This document shows positions 42,853 to 52,235 of a stretch of DNA of 64,000 nt, piece by piece (the first letter of the stretch is position 1; every line of letters starts with the position of its first letter). The notes under the pieces were generated by a model. The model saw only the letters and a program-made list of their open reading frames with translations, was not told the DNA's origin and made no database searches. The DNA is from an uncultured Acidobacteriia bacterium (GTDB lineage: Bacteria > Acidobacteriota > Terriglobia > Bryobacterales > Bryobacteraceae). Location of the stretch: the NCBI GenBank assembly GCA_903900705.1, contig CAIUOG010000093.1, positions 1 to 64,000 on the forward strand. The letters are read 5' to 3'. The position numbers and the translations under genes were made by a program.

Positions 42853-43833
42853 TTAACCGGCGGCCGGCCGTTCCGTGTGTCCGCCGAACTGCTTGCGCAT
42901 CGCCGAGAGCATTTTCTCCGCGAAGGTGTGATCCTGGCGGGACCGGAAGCGCACGAACAGCGAAGCCGTCAGCACGTCGGCGGGCACGGATTCCTCAATG
43001 GCCGCCATGATGGTCCAGCGTCCCTCACCCGAATCCTGCACGTAACCGGCGTAGCTGTCGAGCGCCGGATCGTCAGAGAGTGCGATGGCGCTCAGGTCCA
43101 GCAGCCACGAACTCACCACGCTGCCGCGACGCCAGAGTTCCGCAATCTCTCCCAGATTCAGGTTGTAACGGATATTCTCCGGCAGAGCCTTGGAATCGGC
43201 ATTCTTCATGATGTCGAAACCTTCGCCATAGGCCTGCATCAGGCCATATTCGATGCCATTGTGGACCATTTTGACGAAATGGCCCGCGCCCACCGGTCCG
43301 GCGTGCAGATAGCCCATATGAGCGGTGCCGCCGGGGGCACGACCGTGGGTGGGCTCCACATCGCCCTGGCCGGGCGCCAGCGTTTTGAAAATCGATTCCA
43401 GATGCGCGAAGACTTGCGGGTCGGCGCCCACCATCAGACAGTAGCCCCGTTCGAGGCCCCAAACGCCGCCGCTGGTGCCCACGTCGCAGTAGTGAATGCC
43501 TTTTGGTTTCAGCATTTCCGCGCGCCGGACGTCGTCTTTGAAGTAGGAGTTTCCACCGTCGATCAGAATGTCGCCGGCTTCGAAATGCGCGGCGACGGCA
43601 TTGACCATGGATTCGGTCGCGTCGCCGGAAGGAACCATCAGCCAAACCACGCGCGGCGCTTTCAGCAGCGCGATGAATTCCGGTATTGTGGTCGCGCCCT
43701 GAATGCCTTCTTTTGCCAGAGCCGCAATCTTTTCGGCATCCAGATCGAGAGCGACCACCTCATGCCCGTCCCGCGTCAGACGGCGCGCCATGTTGCCGCC
43801 CATCCGGCCCATTCCAACCATCCCCAGCTGCAT
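42853..43833 (-). CDS. gnd: 6-phosphogluconate dehydrogenase, decarboxylating (short, YqeC/GntZ-like)
   Basis: This 326-aa protein has the N-terminal Rossmann motif [16 protein letters not shown]. The 6PGDH active site includes [20 protein letters not shown] and the catalytic Lys in [22 protein letters not shown]. It oxidises 6-phosphogluconate to ribulose 5-phosphate and CO2. At about 325 residues it is the short tetrameric type, which commonly prefers NAD; the region after the first Rossmann strands (ALDLDAEK) with an Asp fits NAD preference. It lies between fbp and rpiB. The glucose-6-phosphate dehydrogenase gene is not in this window. Confidence 0.92.
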   Translation of the reverse strand: MQLGMVGMGRMGGNMARRLTRDGHEVVALDLDAEKIAALAKEGIQGATTIPEFIALLKAPRVVWLMVPSGDATESMVNAVAAHFEAGDILIDGGNSYFKDDVRRAEMLKPKGIHYCDVGTSGGVWGLERGYCLMVGADPQVFAHLESIFKTLAPGQGDVEPTHGRAPGGTAHMGYLHAGPVGAGHFVKMVHNGIEYGLMQAYGEGFDIMKNADSKALPENIRYNLNLGEIAELWRRGSVVSSWLLDLSAIALSDDPALDSYAGYVQDSGEGRWTIMAAIEESVPADVLTASLFVRFRSRQDHTFAEKMLSAMRKQFGGHTERPAAG

Positions 43834-43889
43834 GTATTGCTCCTTTTTATCCGACCGTTTTTTCGACCGTAACTACGTGCTGAAAAGGA

Positions 43890-44342
43890 CTATTCGCCGA
43901 AACGTTCTTCGAGAGCCGTCACCTTCGCGAGCCGCCGGGCATGGCGATCTTCCGCGGTGTATGCGGCGCCGACGTAGGCATTCACGAGTTCAATCGCGGT
44001 CTGCGGGCCAATCACGCGGCCACCCAGTACCAGGACATTCATGTCGTCATGCTCCACGCCCTGATGCGCCGAGTACACATCGTGACAAAGACCCGCCCGG
44101 ATTCCCTTCAGCTTGTTCGCCGCCACCGAAGCGCCGACGCCTGATCCGCAAATCAGAATGCCGCGTTGCGCCTCGCCGCTCAGCACCGCCCCCCCGACTT
44201 TTTCCGCATAGTCGGGATAATCGACTGAATCTGAGGTGTAAGTCCCTACATCCACCACTTGGTGGCCATTTTTCGTGAGATAGTCCGCCAGACCCTTTTT
44301 CAGGTCAAGGCCGGCGTGATCGGATCCAATCGCAATTTTCAT
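43890..44342 (-). CDS. rpiB: Ribose-5-phosphate isomerase B
   Basis: The track start at 44531 is too early. ATG at 44342 gives 150 aa starting [15 protein letters not shown], the normal RpiB N-terminus. GSDHAG, the catalytic Cys65 in [16 protein letters not shown] and [21 protein letters not shown] are family hallmarks. It interconverts ribulose 5-phosphate and ribose 5-phosphate. It is first of the rpiB-gnd-fbp set. Its start lies 163 bp from the divergent tolC-like gene, so promoters for both must lie between. Confidence 0.94.
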   Translation of the reverse strand: MKIAIGSDHAGLDLKKGLADYLTKNGHQVVDVGTYTSDSVDYPDYAEKVGGAVLSGEAQRGILICGSGVGASVAANKLKGIRAGLCHDVYSAHQGVEHDDMNVLVLGGRVIGPQTAIELVNAYVGAAYTAEDRHARRLAKVTALEERFGE

Positions 44343-44505
44343 GAGTGTTCGCCTGGTGTCTGAGGTTGTAGGGACAGTATCTATTAATAGCAGAGGAAAA
44401 GGGAAGCGGGTAGTGAGGGATTTAACCAAAAGTTCGATGTCGGACGAATCGGGCGCTGTTGGGACAATGAAGCCTGTGTCACAAATTGTGCCCCTGCCCG
44501 GAGGA

Positions 44506-45942
44506 ATGAACCTGTTGAAACCCGTCGTCAAAGCCTCGCTCGTCTCGCTGCTCGCTCTCCGCGCGGGCTGGGGACAATTGCCGCCGCCTCCGCAGGCGGT
44601 CCCGAACGGACCCGCGCCCGTGATTCAGCAGCGCGCCATCCTCTCGGCGGGCGGCAGCGTGCCTTCCGGCCAGGCGACGGCGGAAACCCTGCGAATCTCT
44701 CTTCGCGATGCCCTGCAGCGGGGGCTGAAATACAACCTGGGCGTGCTGACCAATCAGGATTCCGTGGATCTCGCCTCCGCGGAACGCCGCCGCACCCTCG
44801 CCGCCCTGCTGCCCAACATCTATGCCGGCGCGACACAGCATTCGCTGCAGGCGGATCTCGCGGTGTTCGGACTGTCGATTCCCGGGTTCCCCTCTGTCGT
44901 CGGGCCCTTCGGCTATCAGGATGTCCGAGCCTTCGCGCAGCAGACCGTTTTTGACCGCCCCTCGCTCAGGAACCTGCAATCGTCCACAGAGAGCGTCCGG
45001 GCGGCGAAACTTAGCGCCGAAAGTGCCCGGAACCTGGTGGTGCAGGCCGTCAGCAACGCCTATCTCCAGGTGATTACCGATTCCGCCCGGGCCGTGGCCA
45101 TCCAGGCGGAAGTCGAAACCGCCCAGGCCCTGCTCGATCGGGCCACGGACCAGAAAAAAGCGGGCACCGTCGCCGGGATCGACGTCCTCCGCGCCGACGT
45201 GCAGTTCCGGACGGAAAAGCAGCGTCTGCTCGCGCAGAAGAATCAGGTGGAGAAAGACAAGCTGGTTCTTGCCCGCGCCATCGGCCTGCCCACCGGCCAG
45301 AACTTTCAACTCACAGACTCCCTGCCCTTCTCGCCTCTCGACCGCGCCCTGGACGACCTGTTGAAACAGGCCTGGGAAAAGCGGGCGGACTACCGCGCCG
45401 CGCAGATGCAGGTCCGCGCCGCTGAACTCGCCGTGCAGTCCGCGCGCTCTGAGCGCCTGCCCTCCGTGGTGGTCCAGGCCGATTATGGTGATGTCGGCCA
45501 TACCCTGGCCAACTCCCACGGCACCTACAATTTCACCGCCGGGGTCCGCGTTCCCCTCTATGCCGGTGGACGGATTCAGACCGACATCGACCAGGCCGAA
45601 GTCACCCTGCGCAATCGCAAAAATGCCGTCGAGGAACTGCGAGGCCGCATCGATTCCGATGTGCGTACCGCGTTCCTTGATCTGCAATCGTCCGCCGAAC
45701 AGGTCTCCGTGGCCAAAGGCAACGCGGAGCTGGCCGGGCAGACGCTCACGCAGGCGAAGGACCGCTTCGGCGCCGGTGTTTCCGACAACATTGAGGTCGT
45801 TCAGGCCCAGCAACTGCTGGCCGCCGCGAACGAAAACTATATCTCCAGCCTGAGCGCCTACAACGCCGCCAAAATCGCCCTCGCCACCGCGCTGGGCGTG
45901 GCGGAAGAGGGCGTTCCGCAGTTCCTTGACCTGAAACCGTGA
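44506..45942 (+). CDS. TolC-family outer membrane efflux protein
   Basis: I chose ATG 44506 because it gives a good signal peptide ([21 protein letters not shown]). GGAGG is unusually close to it, and ATG 44467 is a fair alternative; the track start is too early. The 478-aa mature form has two OEP repeats with long periplasmic helices ([46 protein letters not shown]) and beta strands of the outer-membrane barrel ([19 protein letters not shown]). It should form the trimeric exit duct of a tripartite pump. The MFS exporter is coupled by a GTGA overlap. The periplasmic adaptor (EmrA/HlyD type) is missing. Confidence 0.88.
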   Translation: MNLLKPVVKASLVSLLALRAGWGQLPPPPQAVPNGPAPVIQQRAILSAGGSVPSGQATAETLRISLRDALQRGLKYNLGVLTNQDSVDLASAERRRTLAALLPNIYAGATQHSLQADLAVFGLSIPGFPSVVGPFGYQDVRAFAQQTVFDRPSLRNLQSSTESVRAAKLSAESARNLVVQAVSNAYLQVITDSARAVAIQAEVETAQALLDRATDQKKAGTVAGIDVLRADVQFRTEKQRLLAQKNQVEKDKLVLARAIGLPTGQNFQLTDSLPFSPLDRALDDLLKQAWEKRADYRAAQMQVRAAELAVQSARSERLPSVVVQADYGDVGHTLANSHGTYNFTAGVRVPLYAGGRIQTDIDQAEVTLRNRKNAVEELRGRIDSDVRTAFLDLQSSAEQVSVAKGNAELAGQTLTQAKDRFGAGVSDNIEVVQAQQLLAAANENYISSLSAYNAAKIALATALGVAEEGVPQFLDLKP

Positions 45943-47510
45943 CCGCGGCACCTGTCCAGTGGCGTCCGAAGCATAACCCATGGGCGATCGCTCTGGTCGT
46001 CACCATGGCGACCTTCATGGAGGTGCTGGACACCAGCATCGCCAACGTGGCGCTGCCGCACATTGCCGGCAACCTTTCGGCCACCGTGGACGAAAGCACC
46101 TGGGTACTGACTTCTTACCTGGTCGCCAACGCCATCATCCTGCCCATCAGCGGCTGGCTTTCCACGCGCATCGGCCGCAAGCGTTTTTACATGATCTGCG
46201 TGGCGCTGTTCGGCGTCAGTTCCCTGCTTTGCGGCATGGCGCCGACGCTTGGCACGCTGGTGTTCTGCCGCATTCTCCAGGGTCTGGGCGGCGGCGGTCT
46301 GGCGCCCAGCGAGCAGGCCATTCTGGCCGACACCTTTGAGCCGAAAAAGCGAGGTGTGGCGTTCGCCGTCTACGGCATGGCCGTGGTGCTCGCGCCGGCC
46401 ATCGGGCCCACGCTCGGCGGCTACATTACCGACCATTTCAGCTGGCGCTGGGTCTTCTTCATCAACATCCCGGTGGCGATTCTGTCGCTGTTTCTTACGC
46501 ACCGCCTGGTGGAAGATCCACCGTGGCTCAGAGGCAATCTGAAAAAGGTGCGCGTCGACTACATCGGGCTGGGTCTCATCACGCTGGGCCTTGGTTCCCT
46601 CCAGGTGGTGCTCGACAAAGGCGACCGCGAGGATTGGCTGAATTCCCACTTCATCCTCGGCTTCACCGTGGTCGCCGTGGCGGCGCTCATCGGCGCGGTG
46701 TTCTGGGAGTATTACGAAGAGCATCCCATCATCGATCTGAAGCTCTTCCAGACAAGGACCTTCAGCATCTCCGCCATCATGATGTTCACGCTGGGCTTCA
46801 CGCTCTTCGGCAGCACCGTGCTGATTCCGCAACTGTTGCAGACCATGATGGGCTACACGGCCCAACAGGCGGGCATGGCGCTCTCGCCGGGCGGGCTGCT
46901 GCTGCTCTGCATCATGCCGCTCATCGGCACGCTGATTCAAAAGGTGGACGCGCGCTACATGATCGCGTTCGGCTTCACCATCCTGGCGCTCTCGCTCTGG
47001 CACATGACCGGCATCACCCTCGAAATGGATTTTGGCTTCGCCGTGCGGCTGCGCATGTTTCAGTCGCTGGGCCTCGCCTTTCTGTTCGTCCCCATCAATA
47101 CGATGTCTTACGTCGGCGTGCCTCGCGAGAAGAACAATCAGATATCCGGGATGATGAACCTGGCGCGGAATATGGGCGGCAGCGTGGGCATCTCACTGGT
47201 CCAGACCCTGCTTTCCCGGCGCGCGCAGGTGCACCAGGTCAACATGGCGGCGCACACCGGCGCATCCGACCCCGCCTTCCTCGAAGGCCTTTCCGGCCTG
47301 ATCCGGCGGTTTACCCAGTCCGGAGTCGCGCACGATGCCGCCACGCAGATGGCGTATGGACGGCTCTACGGCGGTATGCTGCGGCAGTCGCAGCTGCTGG
47401 CCTATGTGGATACCATCTGGCTGTTCATGGTCGCGGTGATCTGCGTGATCCCGCTCGCGTTCCTGATGAAGAAGGCCGCTCCGGGCGGAGCCCCGCGGGG
47501 CGCGCACTAA
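45939..47510 (+). CDS. DHA2-family (EmrB/QacA) MFS drug:H+ antiporter
   Basis: This 523-aa protein has about 14 membrane helices. It carries DHA2 motif D1 LDTSIANVALPHIAGNL at about residues 28-44 and MFS motif A GWLSTRIGRKRFY at about 71-83, and QGLGGGGLAPSEQAILAD belongs to the antiporter motif C region. It exports lipophilic drugs or other toxic compounds in exchange for protons. GTG start overlaps the TolC stop. EmrB proteins normally need an EmrA adaptor to reach TolC; none lies in this window. Confidence 0.92.
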   Translation: MTAAPVQWRPKHNPWAIALVVTMATFMEVLDTSIANVALPHIAGNLSATVDESTWVLTSYLVANAIILPISGWLSTRIGRKRFYMICVALFGVSSLLCGMAPTLGTLVFCRILQGLGGGGLAPSEQAILADTFEPKKRGVAFAVYGMAVVLAPAIGPTLGGYITDHFSWRWVFFINIPVAILSLFLTHRLVEDPPWLRGNLKKVRVDYIGLGLITLGLGSLQVVLDKGDREDWLNSHFILGFTVVAVAALIGAVFWEYYEEHPIIDLKLFQTRTFSISAIMMFTLGFTLFGSTVLIPQLLQTMMGYTAQQAGMALSPGGLLLLCIMPLIGTLIQKVDARYMIAFGFTILALSLWHMTGITLEMDFGFAVRLRMFQSLGLAFLFVPINTMSYVGVPREKNNQISGMMNLARNMGGSVGISLVQTLLSRRAQVHQVNMAAHTGASDPAFLEGLSGLIRRFTQSGVAHDAATQMAYGRLYGGMLRQSQLLAYVDTIWLFMVAVICVIPLAFLMKKAAPGGAPRGAH

Positions 47511-47549
47511 AACAGAAGCAGCTCGCTACGGAACCCGCTACAGAATAAG

Positions 47550-48701
47550 ATGAGTAGCGATATGCCAGCCAACACACCCCAACGCCGCGGCTTCCTGCGC
47601 CGCCTCGCCGGATTCGCGGGCTTCACGGCGGCCGCTTCCGCCACTTCCGCCACAGCCCAGACCACAACTACCGCCTCCACCCCCGCACTGCTTCCCGAAT
47701 ACGCCCGCGCGCAGAACTATAAGTCGCTCAAGCAATCCAGCTTCGACCGTACGGGCGGCAATTCCGACCGCTGGCCCATCGCGCCCGGCGCCACCCAGGA
47801 ACTGTTCCGGTCAGACGGCCCCGGCATCATCACCCACATCTGGTTCACCATCGCCGCCCAGAGCGCCAGCCACCTCAAGGACATCGTGATCCGCATTTAT
47901 TGGGAGGGGAATGCGAAGCCCAGCGTGGAGGTCCCGGTGGGCGACTTCTTCGGGCTCAACCTCGGCCAGTATTGCGTGTATCAGTCGGCCTACCTGAACT
48001 GCTCCTCCGTGAAGGCGCTGAACTGCTATTTCGCCATGCCCTTCCGGCGCTCCGCCCTCATCACGGCGACCAATGAAGGCAAGCAGCCGGTCGGCTCGTT
48101 CTACTCCAACATCGACTACAAACTGGTGCCCTCACTGCCGGATGACATCGTCTATTTCCACGCGCAGTACCGGCAGAAGACTCCGGCCCAGGCCACCAAA
48201 TTCGCGGCGGGCGAAAAGGAAATCAATCTCGACGGGAAGACCAATTACGTCTTCGCCGAAACCCGCGGTAAAGGCCATCTGATGGGCGTCACCATGGGCG
48301 TGCTGCAGAATTCGGAAAACTGGTTCGGCGAGGGCGACGACATGATCTTCATCGACGACGAAACCAGGCCCGCCATCACCGGCACCGGCACCGAGGACTA
48401 CATCAACGGCGCGTGGGATTTCGGCGGTCGCGATGGCGCCGTCCCCTTCGCCCATCTATACAACGGCGCGCAGTTCATGCAGGCCCCCGAACACGGCGGC
48501 GGCCGCTACCTGATGTACCGCTGGCATGGCGACAACCCCGTTACCTTTGAGCGCTACCTGAAACACACCATCGAACATGGCCATGCCAATGACCGAGCCG
48601 ATAACTTCTACACCGTCTGCTACTGGTACCAGACACAGCCCTTTACCGACTTCCCGCCGCTGCCCCCCGCGGCCGACCGCATCCCGGTACTCAAAATATG
48701 A
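47550..48701 (+). CDS. DUF2961 (GH172-type) glycoside hydrolase-like protein, exported
   Basis: This 383-aa protein has a twin-arginine-like signal (RRGFLRRLAGFAGF, then Ala-rich to TATAQ region), so export folded via Tat is likely. The core matches DUF2961: ELFRSDGPGIITHIWFTI, then TGTGTEDYINGAW, the family hallmark with a catalytic-type Glu, and WHGDNPVTFERYLKHTIEHGHAN. Characterised DUF2961 proteins form CAZy family GH172 and act on fructofuranosyl or other furanosyl linkages. The substrate here is unknown. It overlaps the next gene by 4 bp (ATGA), implying joint expression with the cupin. Confidence 0.82.
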   Translation: MSSDMPANTPQRRGFLRRLAGFAGFTAAASATSATAQTTTTASTPALLPEYARAQNYKSLKQSSFDRTGGNSDRWPIAPGATQELFRSDGPGIITHIWFTIAAQSASHLKDIVIRIYWEGNAKPSVEVPVGDFFGLNLGQYCVYQSAYLNCSSVKALNCYFAMPFRRSALITATNEGKQPVGSFYSNIDYKLVPSLPDDIVYFHAQYRQKTPAQATKFAAGEKEINLDGKTNYVFAETRGKGHLMGVTMGVLQNSENWFGEGDDMIFIDDETRPAITGTGTEDYINGAWDFGGRDGAVPFAHLYNGAQFMQAPEHGGGRYLMYRWHGDNPVTFERYLKHTIEHGHANDRADNFYTVCYWYQTQPFTDFPPLPPAADRIPVLKI

Positions 48702-49138
48702 AAAAACTATTCTTCCTCTTCCCCGCGTTTCTGCTGCTTGCCGCCGACCCGACCGGCTTCGGCCACTTTGACGACGCCTCCATCAAGGCAAAGATGGCGA
48801 CGCTGAAGTCGGGCGTTTCCGAAACCCTCGGCAACTGGGGCAACCACCAGCTGCTCATCATCCACCGCGATTCCACCGGCCAGGCGGAGTTTCATGAAAC
48901 CCAGGCCGACGTCATCATCGTGCGCGCCGGGGGCGGTTCCATCAAGATCGGCGGCCGGATTCTGGACGGCAAGACCACGGCCCCGAATGAGATCCGCGGC
49001 ACCGTGATTGAAGGCGCGCAGGTGCATCCCCTCAAAGAGGGCGACGTGATGCACATCCCCGCCAAAACCCCGCATCAGGTGATGCTCGAAGCAGGCCAGA
49101 CCATCGACTATGTCGCGGTGAAGGTCGACGCGAAATAG
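48698..49138 (+). CDS. Secreted cupin-domain protein
   Basis: This 146-aa protein has a short signal peptide (MKKLFFLFPAFLLLAAD) and a single cupin barrel: HETQADVIIVRAGGGSIKIGG and a C-terminal HIPAKTPHQVMLEAGQ, the second cupin motif with a metal-binding His. The first motif has only one clear His (FHETQAD), so metal binding may be weaker. It is coupled to the DUF2961 gene, and a role in handling the same carbohydrate is inferred only from context. Its stop abuts the convergent M28 peptidase gene without a gap. Confidence 0.8.
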   Translation: MKKLFFLFPAFLLLAADPTGFGHFDDASIKAKMATLKSGVSETLGNWGNHQLLIIHRDSTGQAEFHETQADVIIVRAGGGSIKIGGRILDGKTTAPNEIRGTVIEGAQVHPLKEGDVMHIPAKTPHQVMLEAGQTIDYVAVKVDAK

Positions 49139-50740
49139 CTACTTCGCGAAGCGTTTGAAGAAGCTGTCGGCGCGCCATTGCGGGCGATTCGGATCGTCCG
49201 CAATGCGCTGCACCAGCCCGAAAATAATGCGGTCGAACTTCGCCGCCGATTCCGTATCCACCGGCTGATTCAGCCCGTCCCCCGCCTTGTGGTAAATGTT
49301 CTTCACCCACTCCGTCCGCGTCTTTTCTTCCGGCGACCCGAATTCATAGCCAAACTTGAACGCGAGCGACGGAATGCCCTGGCGAATGAAGCTGTACTGA
49401 TCGCTCCGGATGAAGCGGTTCTGCTCCGGTTCGCGGTCCGTCTGCACATCCACGCCCTCCGCCTTCGCGGCGGCGGTAATCAGGTCGCCCAGTGTCGATT
49501 CGGTCAGCCCCTGCACTTCCAGAACCTTGAGTTTGTACAGCGGCAGGAACATGTCGAGATTAATGTCCGCCACAATCTGTTTGAACGGCACCGTGGGATG
49601 CCCCGCGAAGTACCGCGAACCTAGTTCGCCCTTCTCTTCGCCCGTGACCGTGAGGAAGATGATGGACCGCTTTGGCTTCACGCCGGATTCTTTGAACAAC
49701 CGCGCCACTTCGAGCACCGAAGCCACTCCGGAGGCGTTATCCATCGCGCCCGGACGCCCCGGCCCCAGGTGATCGAGATGCGAGGAGAAGACCACATATT
49801 CGTCCTTCAGTTTCGGGTCCGAACCGGGCAGAATCGCAGCCACGTTCGGCGCTTCCAGAGTGCCTGTGGTGACGGCGGTTTTCGCCCGCAGCGAAACGGC
49901 CAGCGGGAAGGTGGGCAGCGCTTCATTGTTCGCAGCCAGTTTCAGAATCTCTTCGTAAGTGTGACCGCTGCCGGCAAAGAACTTCTCGCCGCCGTTGCGT
50001 GTGATGGCGGCTGAAACCAGCATGCCGGTGTTCTCGCGGAGCGAGGCGTCAGCGAGCGATACGACAGGTTGCGGCGGCATCGCGCCCCGTCCGCCGCGTC
50101 CACCGGCCGGAGGCGTTCCGGGGCCGGCGCCCGGAGCTGCACCCGGAGCCGGCATGCGCGGATTCGCGATCGTCACGACCCCGATAGCCCCCGCCTTGTG
50201 CAGCGCCGCCCAGCGTTCGGCGGCGGAGGAGTAATGCGACTTCACGTTGCCGGAAGCCTTCGCCGGCCCCGGCCCGTTCACGTACACCGCGATCTTGCCC
50301 TGGAGTTCCAGCCCCTTCAGATCGTTGTAGCCCGCCTCCGGGATGTTCAGCCCGTAGCCGACAAACACGAGAGGCGCGGTGACGATGGTCGCGGCCTCCC
50401 CGCGCGCCGCCAGCGTCGCATCCTGCCCGAGCTTCAGCTCCTGCACGGTATCGCCTGCCAGAAGAGCGAGACTCGATTCGGCCTCGACCAGCGTGCGCGT
50501 TTCGAACTTCACGGGCTGCTGATAACCGGACGTCCCGCCCGGCTTCAGCCCGAGCTTTTCGAACCGCGTGGCGACATAAGTGGCCGCCTGCCGGTACCCC
50601 TCGCTGCCGGTATTGCGGCCTTCGAGTTTGTCATCGGCAAGGAACTGAATGTGAGCCCACCAGAGCTTCCCTTCAGCGGCATAGTCGGCGGCGGTGAGCG
50701 AAGCGGCGGCGAGCAGGAGCAGGATTGGTGTGCGTGGCAT
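49139..50740 (-). CDS. Secreted M28-family zinc aminopeptidase with PA domain
   Basis: This 533-aa protein has a signal peptide (MPRTPILLLLAAASLTAAD). A PA-like insertion (VFVGYGLNIPEAGYNDLKG to GAIGVVTIANP) lies at about 125-200. The M28 catalytic domain has the zinc ligands and Glu pair: VFSSHLDHLG, GAMDNASG, TGEEKGELGS, ADINLDM and the last His in NIYHKAGDG. All metal ligands are present. A Gly/Pro-rich insert (PPAGGRGGRGAMPP) interrupts the PA region and resembles inserts in the S9 peptidase 2 kb away. It releases N-terminal amino acids from peptides outside the cytoplasm. Confidence 0.9.
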   Translation of the reverse strand: MPRTPILLLLAAASLTAADYAAEGKLWWAHIQFLADDKLEGRNTGSEGYRQAATYVATRFEKLGLKPGGTSGYQQPVKFETRTLVEAESSLALLAGDTVQELKLGQDATLAARGEAATIVTAPLVFVGYGLNIPEAGYNDLKGLELQGKIAVYVNGPGPAKASGNVKSHYSSAAERWAALHKAGAIGVVTIANPRMPAPGAAPGAGPGTPPAGGRGGRGAMPPQPVVSLADASLRENTGMLVSAAITRNGGEKFFAGSGHTYEEILKLAANNEALPTFPLAVSLRAKTAVTTGTLEAPNVAAILPGSDPKLKDEYVVFSSHLDHLGPGRPGAMDNASGVASVLEVARLFKESGVKPKRSIIFLTVTGEEKGELGSRYFAGHPTVPFKQIVADINLDMFLPLYKLKVLEVQGLTESTLGDLITAAAKAEGVDVQTDREPEQNRFIRSDQYSFIRQGIPSLAFKFGYEFGSPEEKTRTEWVKNIYHKAGDGLNQPVDTESAAKFDRIIFGLVQRIADDPNRPQWRADSFFKRFAK

Positions 50741-50787
50741 CTTCTGTACATGGTAAAGGCTGGGGGGAATCGGTTACCATAACGAGT

Positions 50788-50877
50788 GGAGGAATGGCAG
50801 AGCGGTTTAATGCGCCGGTCTTGAAAACCGTTGGAGTCGAAAGGCTCCCGGGGGTTCGAATCCCTCTTCCTCCGCCA
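50788..50877 (+). tRNA. tRNA-Ser (anticodon UGA), CCA encoded
   Basis: A 7-bp acceptor stem pairs GGAGGAA (50788-50794) with TTCCTCC (50867-50873), with discriminator G and an encoded CCA at 50875-50877. The anticodon loop CTTGAAA places TGA at 50822-50824. A long variable arm (TTGGAGTCGAAAGGCTCC) and the T-loop GGTTCGAATCC confirm a class II serine tRNA. Its 3' end is the likely integration target for the segment that follows. Confidence 0.97.
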
Positions 50878-50879
50878 TC
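50862..50879 (+). repeat. Left att-like repeat in the tRNA-Ser 3' end
   Basis: CCCTCTTCCTCCGCCATC covers the end of the T arm, acceptor 3' strand and CCA of tRNA-Ser. It matches 17 of 18 bases with a copy at 52433-52450. Site-specific recombinases of integrative elements often use tRNA 3' ends as attB, leaving such a direct repeat at the far end. Confidence 0.55.
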
Positions 50880-50986
50880 AATTTTCATATTCTTACTGGC
50901 ATCTGTAGGCAGTTTGTTGATCCGATGATGTGGAATCGCCGTATGGACAGCGCTGTCGACGCCCACGTAAGCCGTTCGTTTTCCCC

Positions 50987-51568
50987 TCAATCCTCGATCT
51001 CCACAAGCAGAGCCGAATGATCCGAAGTCTTGCTCTCTCGCTCGTCATGCGAATAGCGGCAATCTCGGATCCGTGACAGCAGCGACGGCGAGGCAAGTGC
51101 ATGGTCGATCCGATATGACTTCCCACTCCGAGGCCATGTATACGTGTATTCGGTACGGTCTGCGTGGAAGTGCCTCCAGGCGTCGGTGAAGCCCTTTCCC
51201 TGAAGCGCCGCAAAGCGATCAACGTCTCCGAAATTCTTCAACGGCCCGTCCGCTGGCCCGATTCCGGTATTGAAATCTCCCACGAAGAGGAATGGATCGG
51301 CGGCTCGTAACGAACCGATTTGAATGAGAGCATCCAGGTGCGCCTTCATCTTTGGTGGCTTCGTTGGCAAATGAACGACTCCGAAGCTGAGGCGGTGCGC
51401 CGGAACGGTGATCTCCAGCCACAGCCCGGAATCGTCCAGCGTGGGAATCCCGGAGATTCGGGTGCTGATGGATGTCTTCGAGAAGACGCACATGGCGTGG
51501 TTGAAGCCATTCGGGGTTGTGCATATCTGATCATTTCCCATGTCCCGGAACGATTGGACTATCGGCAA
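50987..51568 (-). pseudogene. N-terminally truncated endonuclease/exonuclease/phosphatase (EEP) family gene
   Basis: This 193-aa ORF aligns with the C-terminal three quarters of EEP nucleases: LFVGDFNTG (catalytic Asp-x-Asn), SYRIDHALAS (Asp-His) and the terminal KTSDHSALLVEIED (Asp-His). The first strands, with the Asn and the metal-binding Glu (usual WN and QE motifs), are missing. TGA lies immediately before the TTG start in frame, and the two other upstream frames show no matching sequence. Nuclease activity is therefore unlikely. It could still make a regulatory or dead fragment. It lies between the tRNA and an orphan terminator, as expected after a deletion. Confidence 0.7.
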
Positions 51569-51604
51569 TCAGTCAGCAACACTCGCGTGTGTCATCCCTG
51601 TGAG

Positions 51605-51639
51605 CGGCCCGTCGAACCGCAGTTCGGGGCCGTTTTTTT
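51605..51639 (+). terminator. Orphan rho-independent terminator on the plus strand
   Basis: CGGCCC-GT-CGAAC pairs with GTTCG-GGGCCG (11 bp with a 2-base bulge), loop CGCA, followed by seven T residues. It points along the plus strand, yet no plus-strand gene lies between the tRNA and this point. It may end tRNA-Ser read-through, an unseen small RNA, or a gene since lost. The truncated EEP gene starts just beside it on the other strand. Confidence 0.8.
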
Positions 51640-51755
51640 CTTGCGTGGAAACGTGCCCTTGCAAAATCCTGCCCGTTTTAGGTATTTAGGGTGTTAGAGT
51701 CTTTTGCCACCCCGGAGTTCACGAAGGCAAATCGTTTTAACATTGGCTCGTTTTC

Positions 51756-52235
51756 GTGCAACCGCCGATCCAGATATCGTCCGACCCAAACGTCAACTGG
51801 ATCGTCTTCGGTGCTGCGTTGATCGTTGCTCTTTATTGGCTCCGTGCACTGCGGTTGGCTCGAGAAGGTGCGCAGCTTTTTCTCAGGAATGTCGCGAAGG
51901 GGGTCTTTGTTTTTCTCGCGTGCGCGCTATTGATCTCCGCCGTCTTCCACATTGACCCGAAGCAGTCACAGTTCTGGTCTTTCTTCGTCGCATTTTTTGC
52001 TTGGGTCAGATGGCAATCGCAGAAGCGATCCCGGCATATCTCAGCGAAGACAAAGAAAGCGGTGATCGCGCGAGATTTGAAGGGCGAGCGGTACGACTCA
52101 TCGAAACACCACATAGATCACGTCTGGCCGCACTCGCGAGGCGGCAGCAACACGGAGGACAACCTCCGCGTGATCGAGAAAACAAAGAACCTGAAGAAGG
52201 GCGGTAAGCGGCCCGGCCTTCGGGAGATGTGGTGA
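51756..52235 (+). CDS. Membrane-anchored HNH endonuclease-like protein
   Basis: This 159-aa protein starts at GTG 51756. Hydrophobic helices lie at about 14-32 (WIVFGAALIVALYWLRAL), 47-65 (VAKGVFVFLACALLISAVF) and perhaps 72-85. A basic linker (RWQSQKRSRHISAKTKK) leads to an HNH domain at about 100-150, with HHIDHVWPHSRGGSNTEDNL and ending in TKNLKKG. The core His-Asp-His, GG and Asn residues are present, but the flanking zinc Cys pairs of many HNH enzymes are absent. A nuclease tethered to the inner face of the membrane is unusual. Defence against incoming DNA or DNA processing during transfer is inferred from fold and location only. Confidence 0.72.
   Translation: MQPPIQISSDPNVNWIVFGAALIVALYWLRALRLAREGAQLFLRNVAKGVFVFLACALLISAVFHIDPKQSQFWSFFVAFFAWVRWQSQKRSRHISAKTKKAVIARDLKGERYDSSKHHIDHVWPHSRGGSNTEDNLRVIEKTKNLKKGGKRPGLREMW

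Noticed and set aside
51646-51668. Possible sigma54 promoter (TGGAAACGTGCCCTTGCA)
   Set aside because: GG and GC are 12 bases apart instead of the required 10, so it does not match the -24/-12 consensus.
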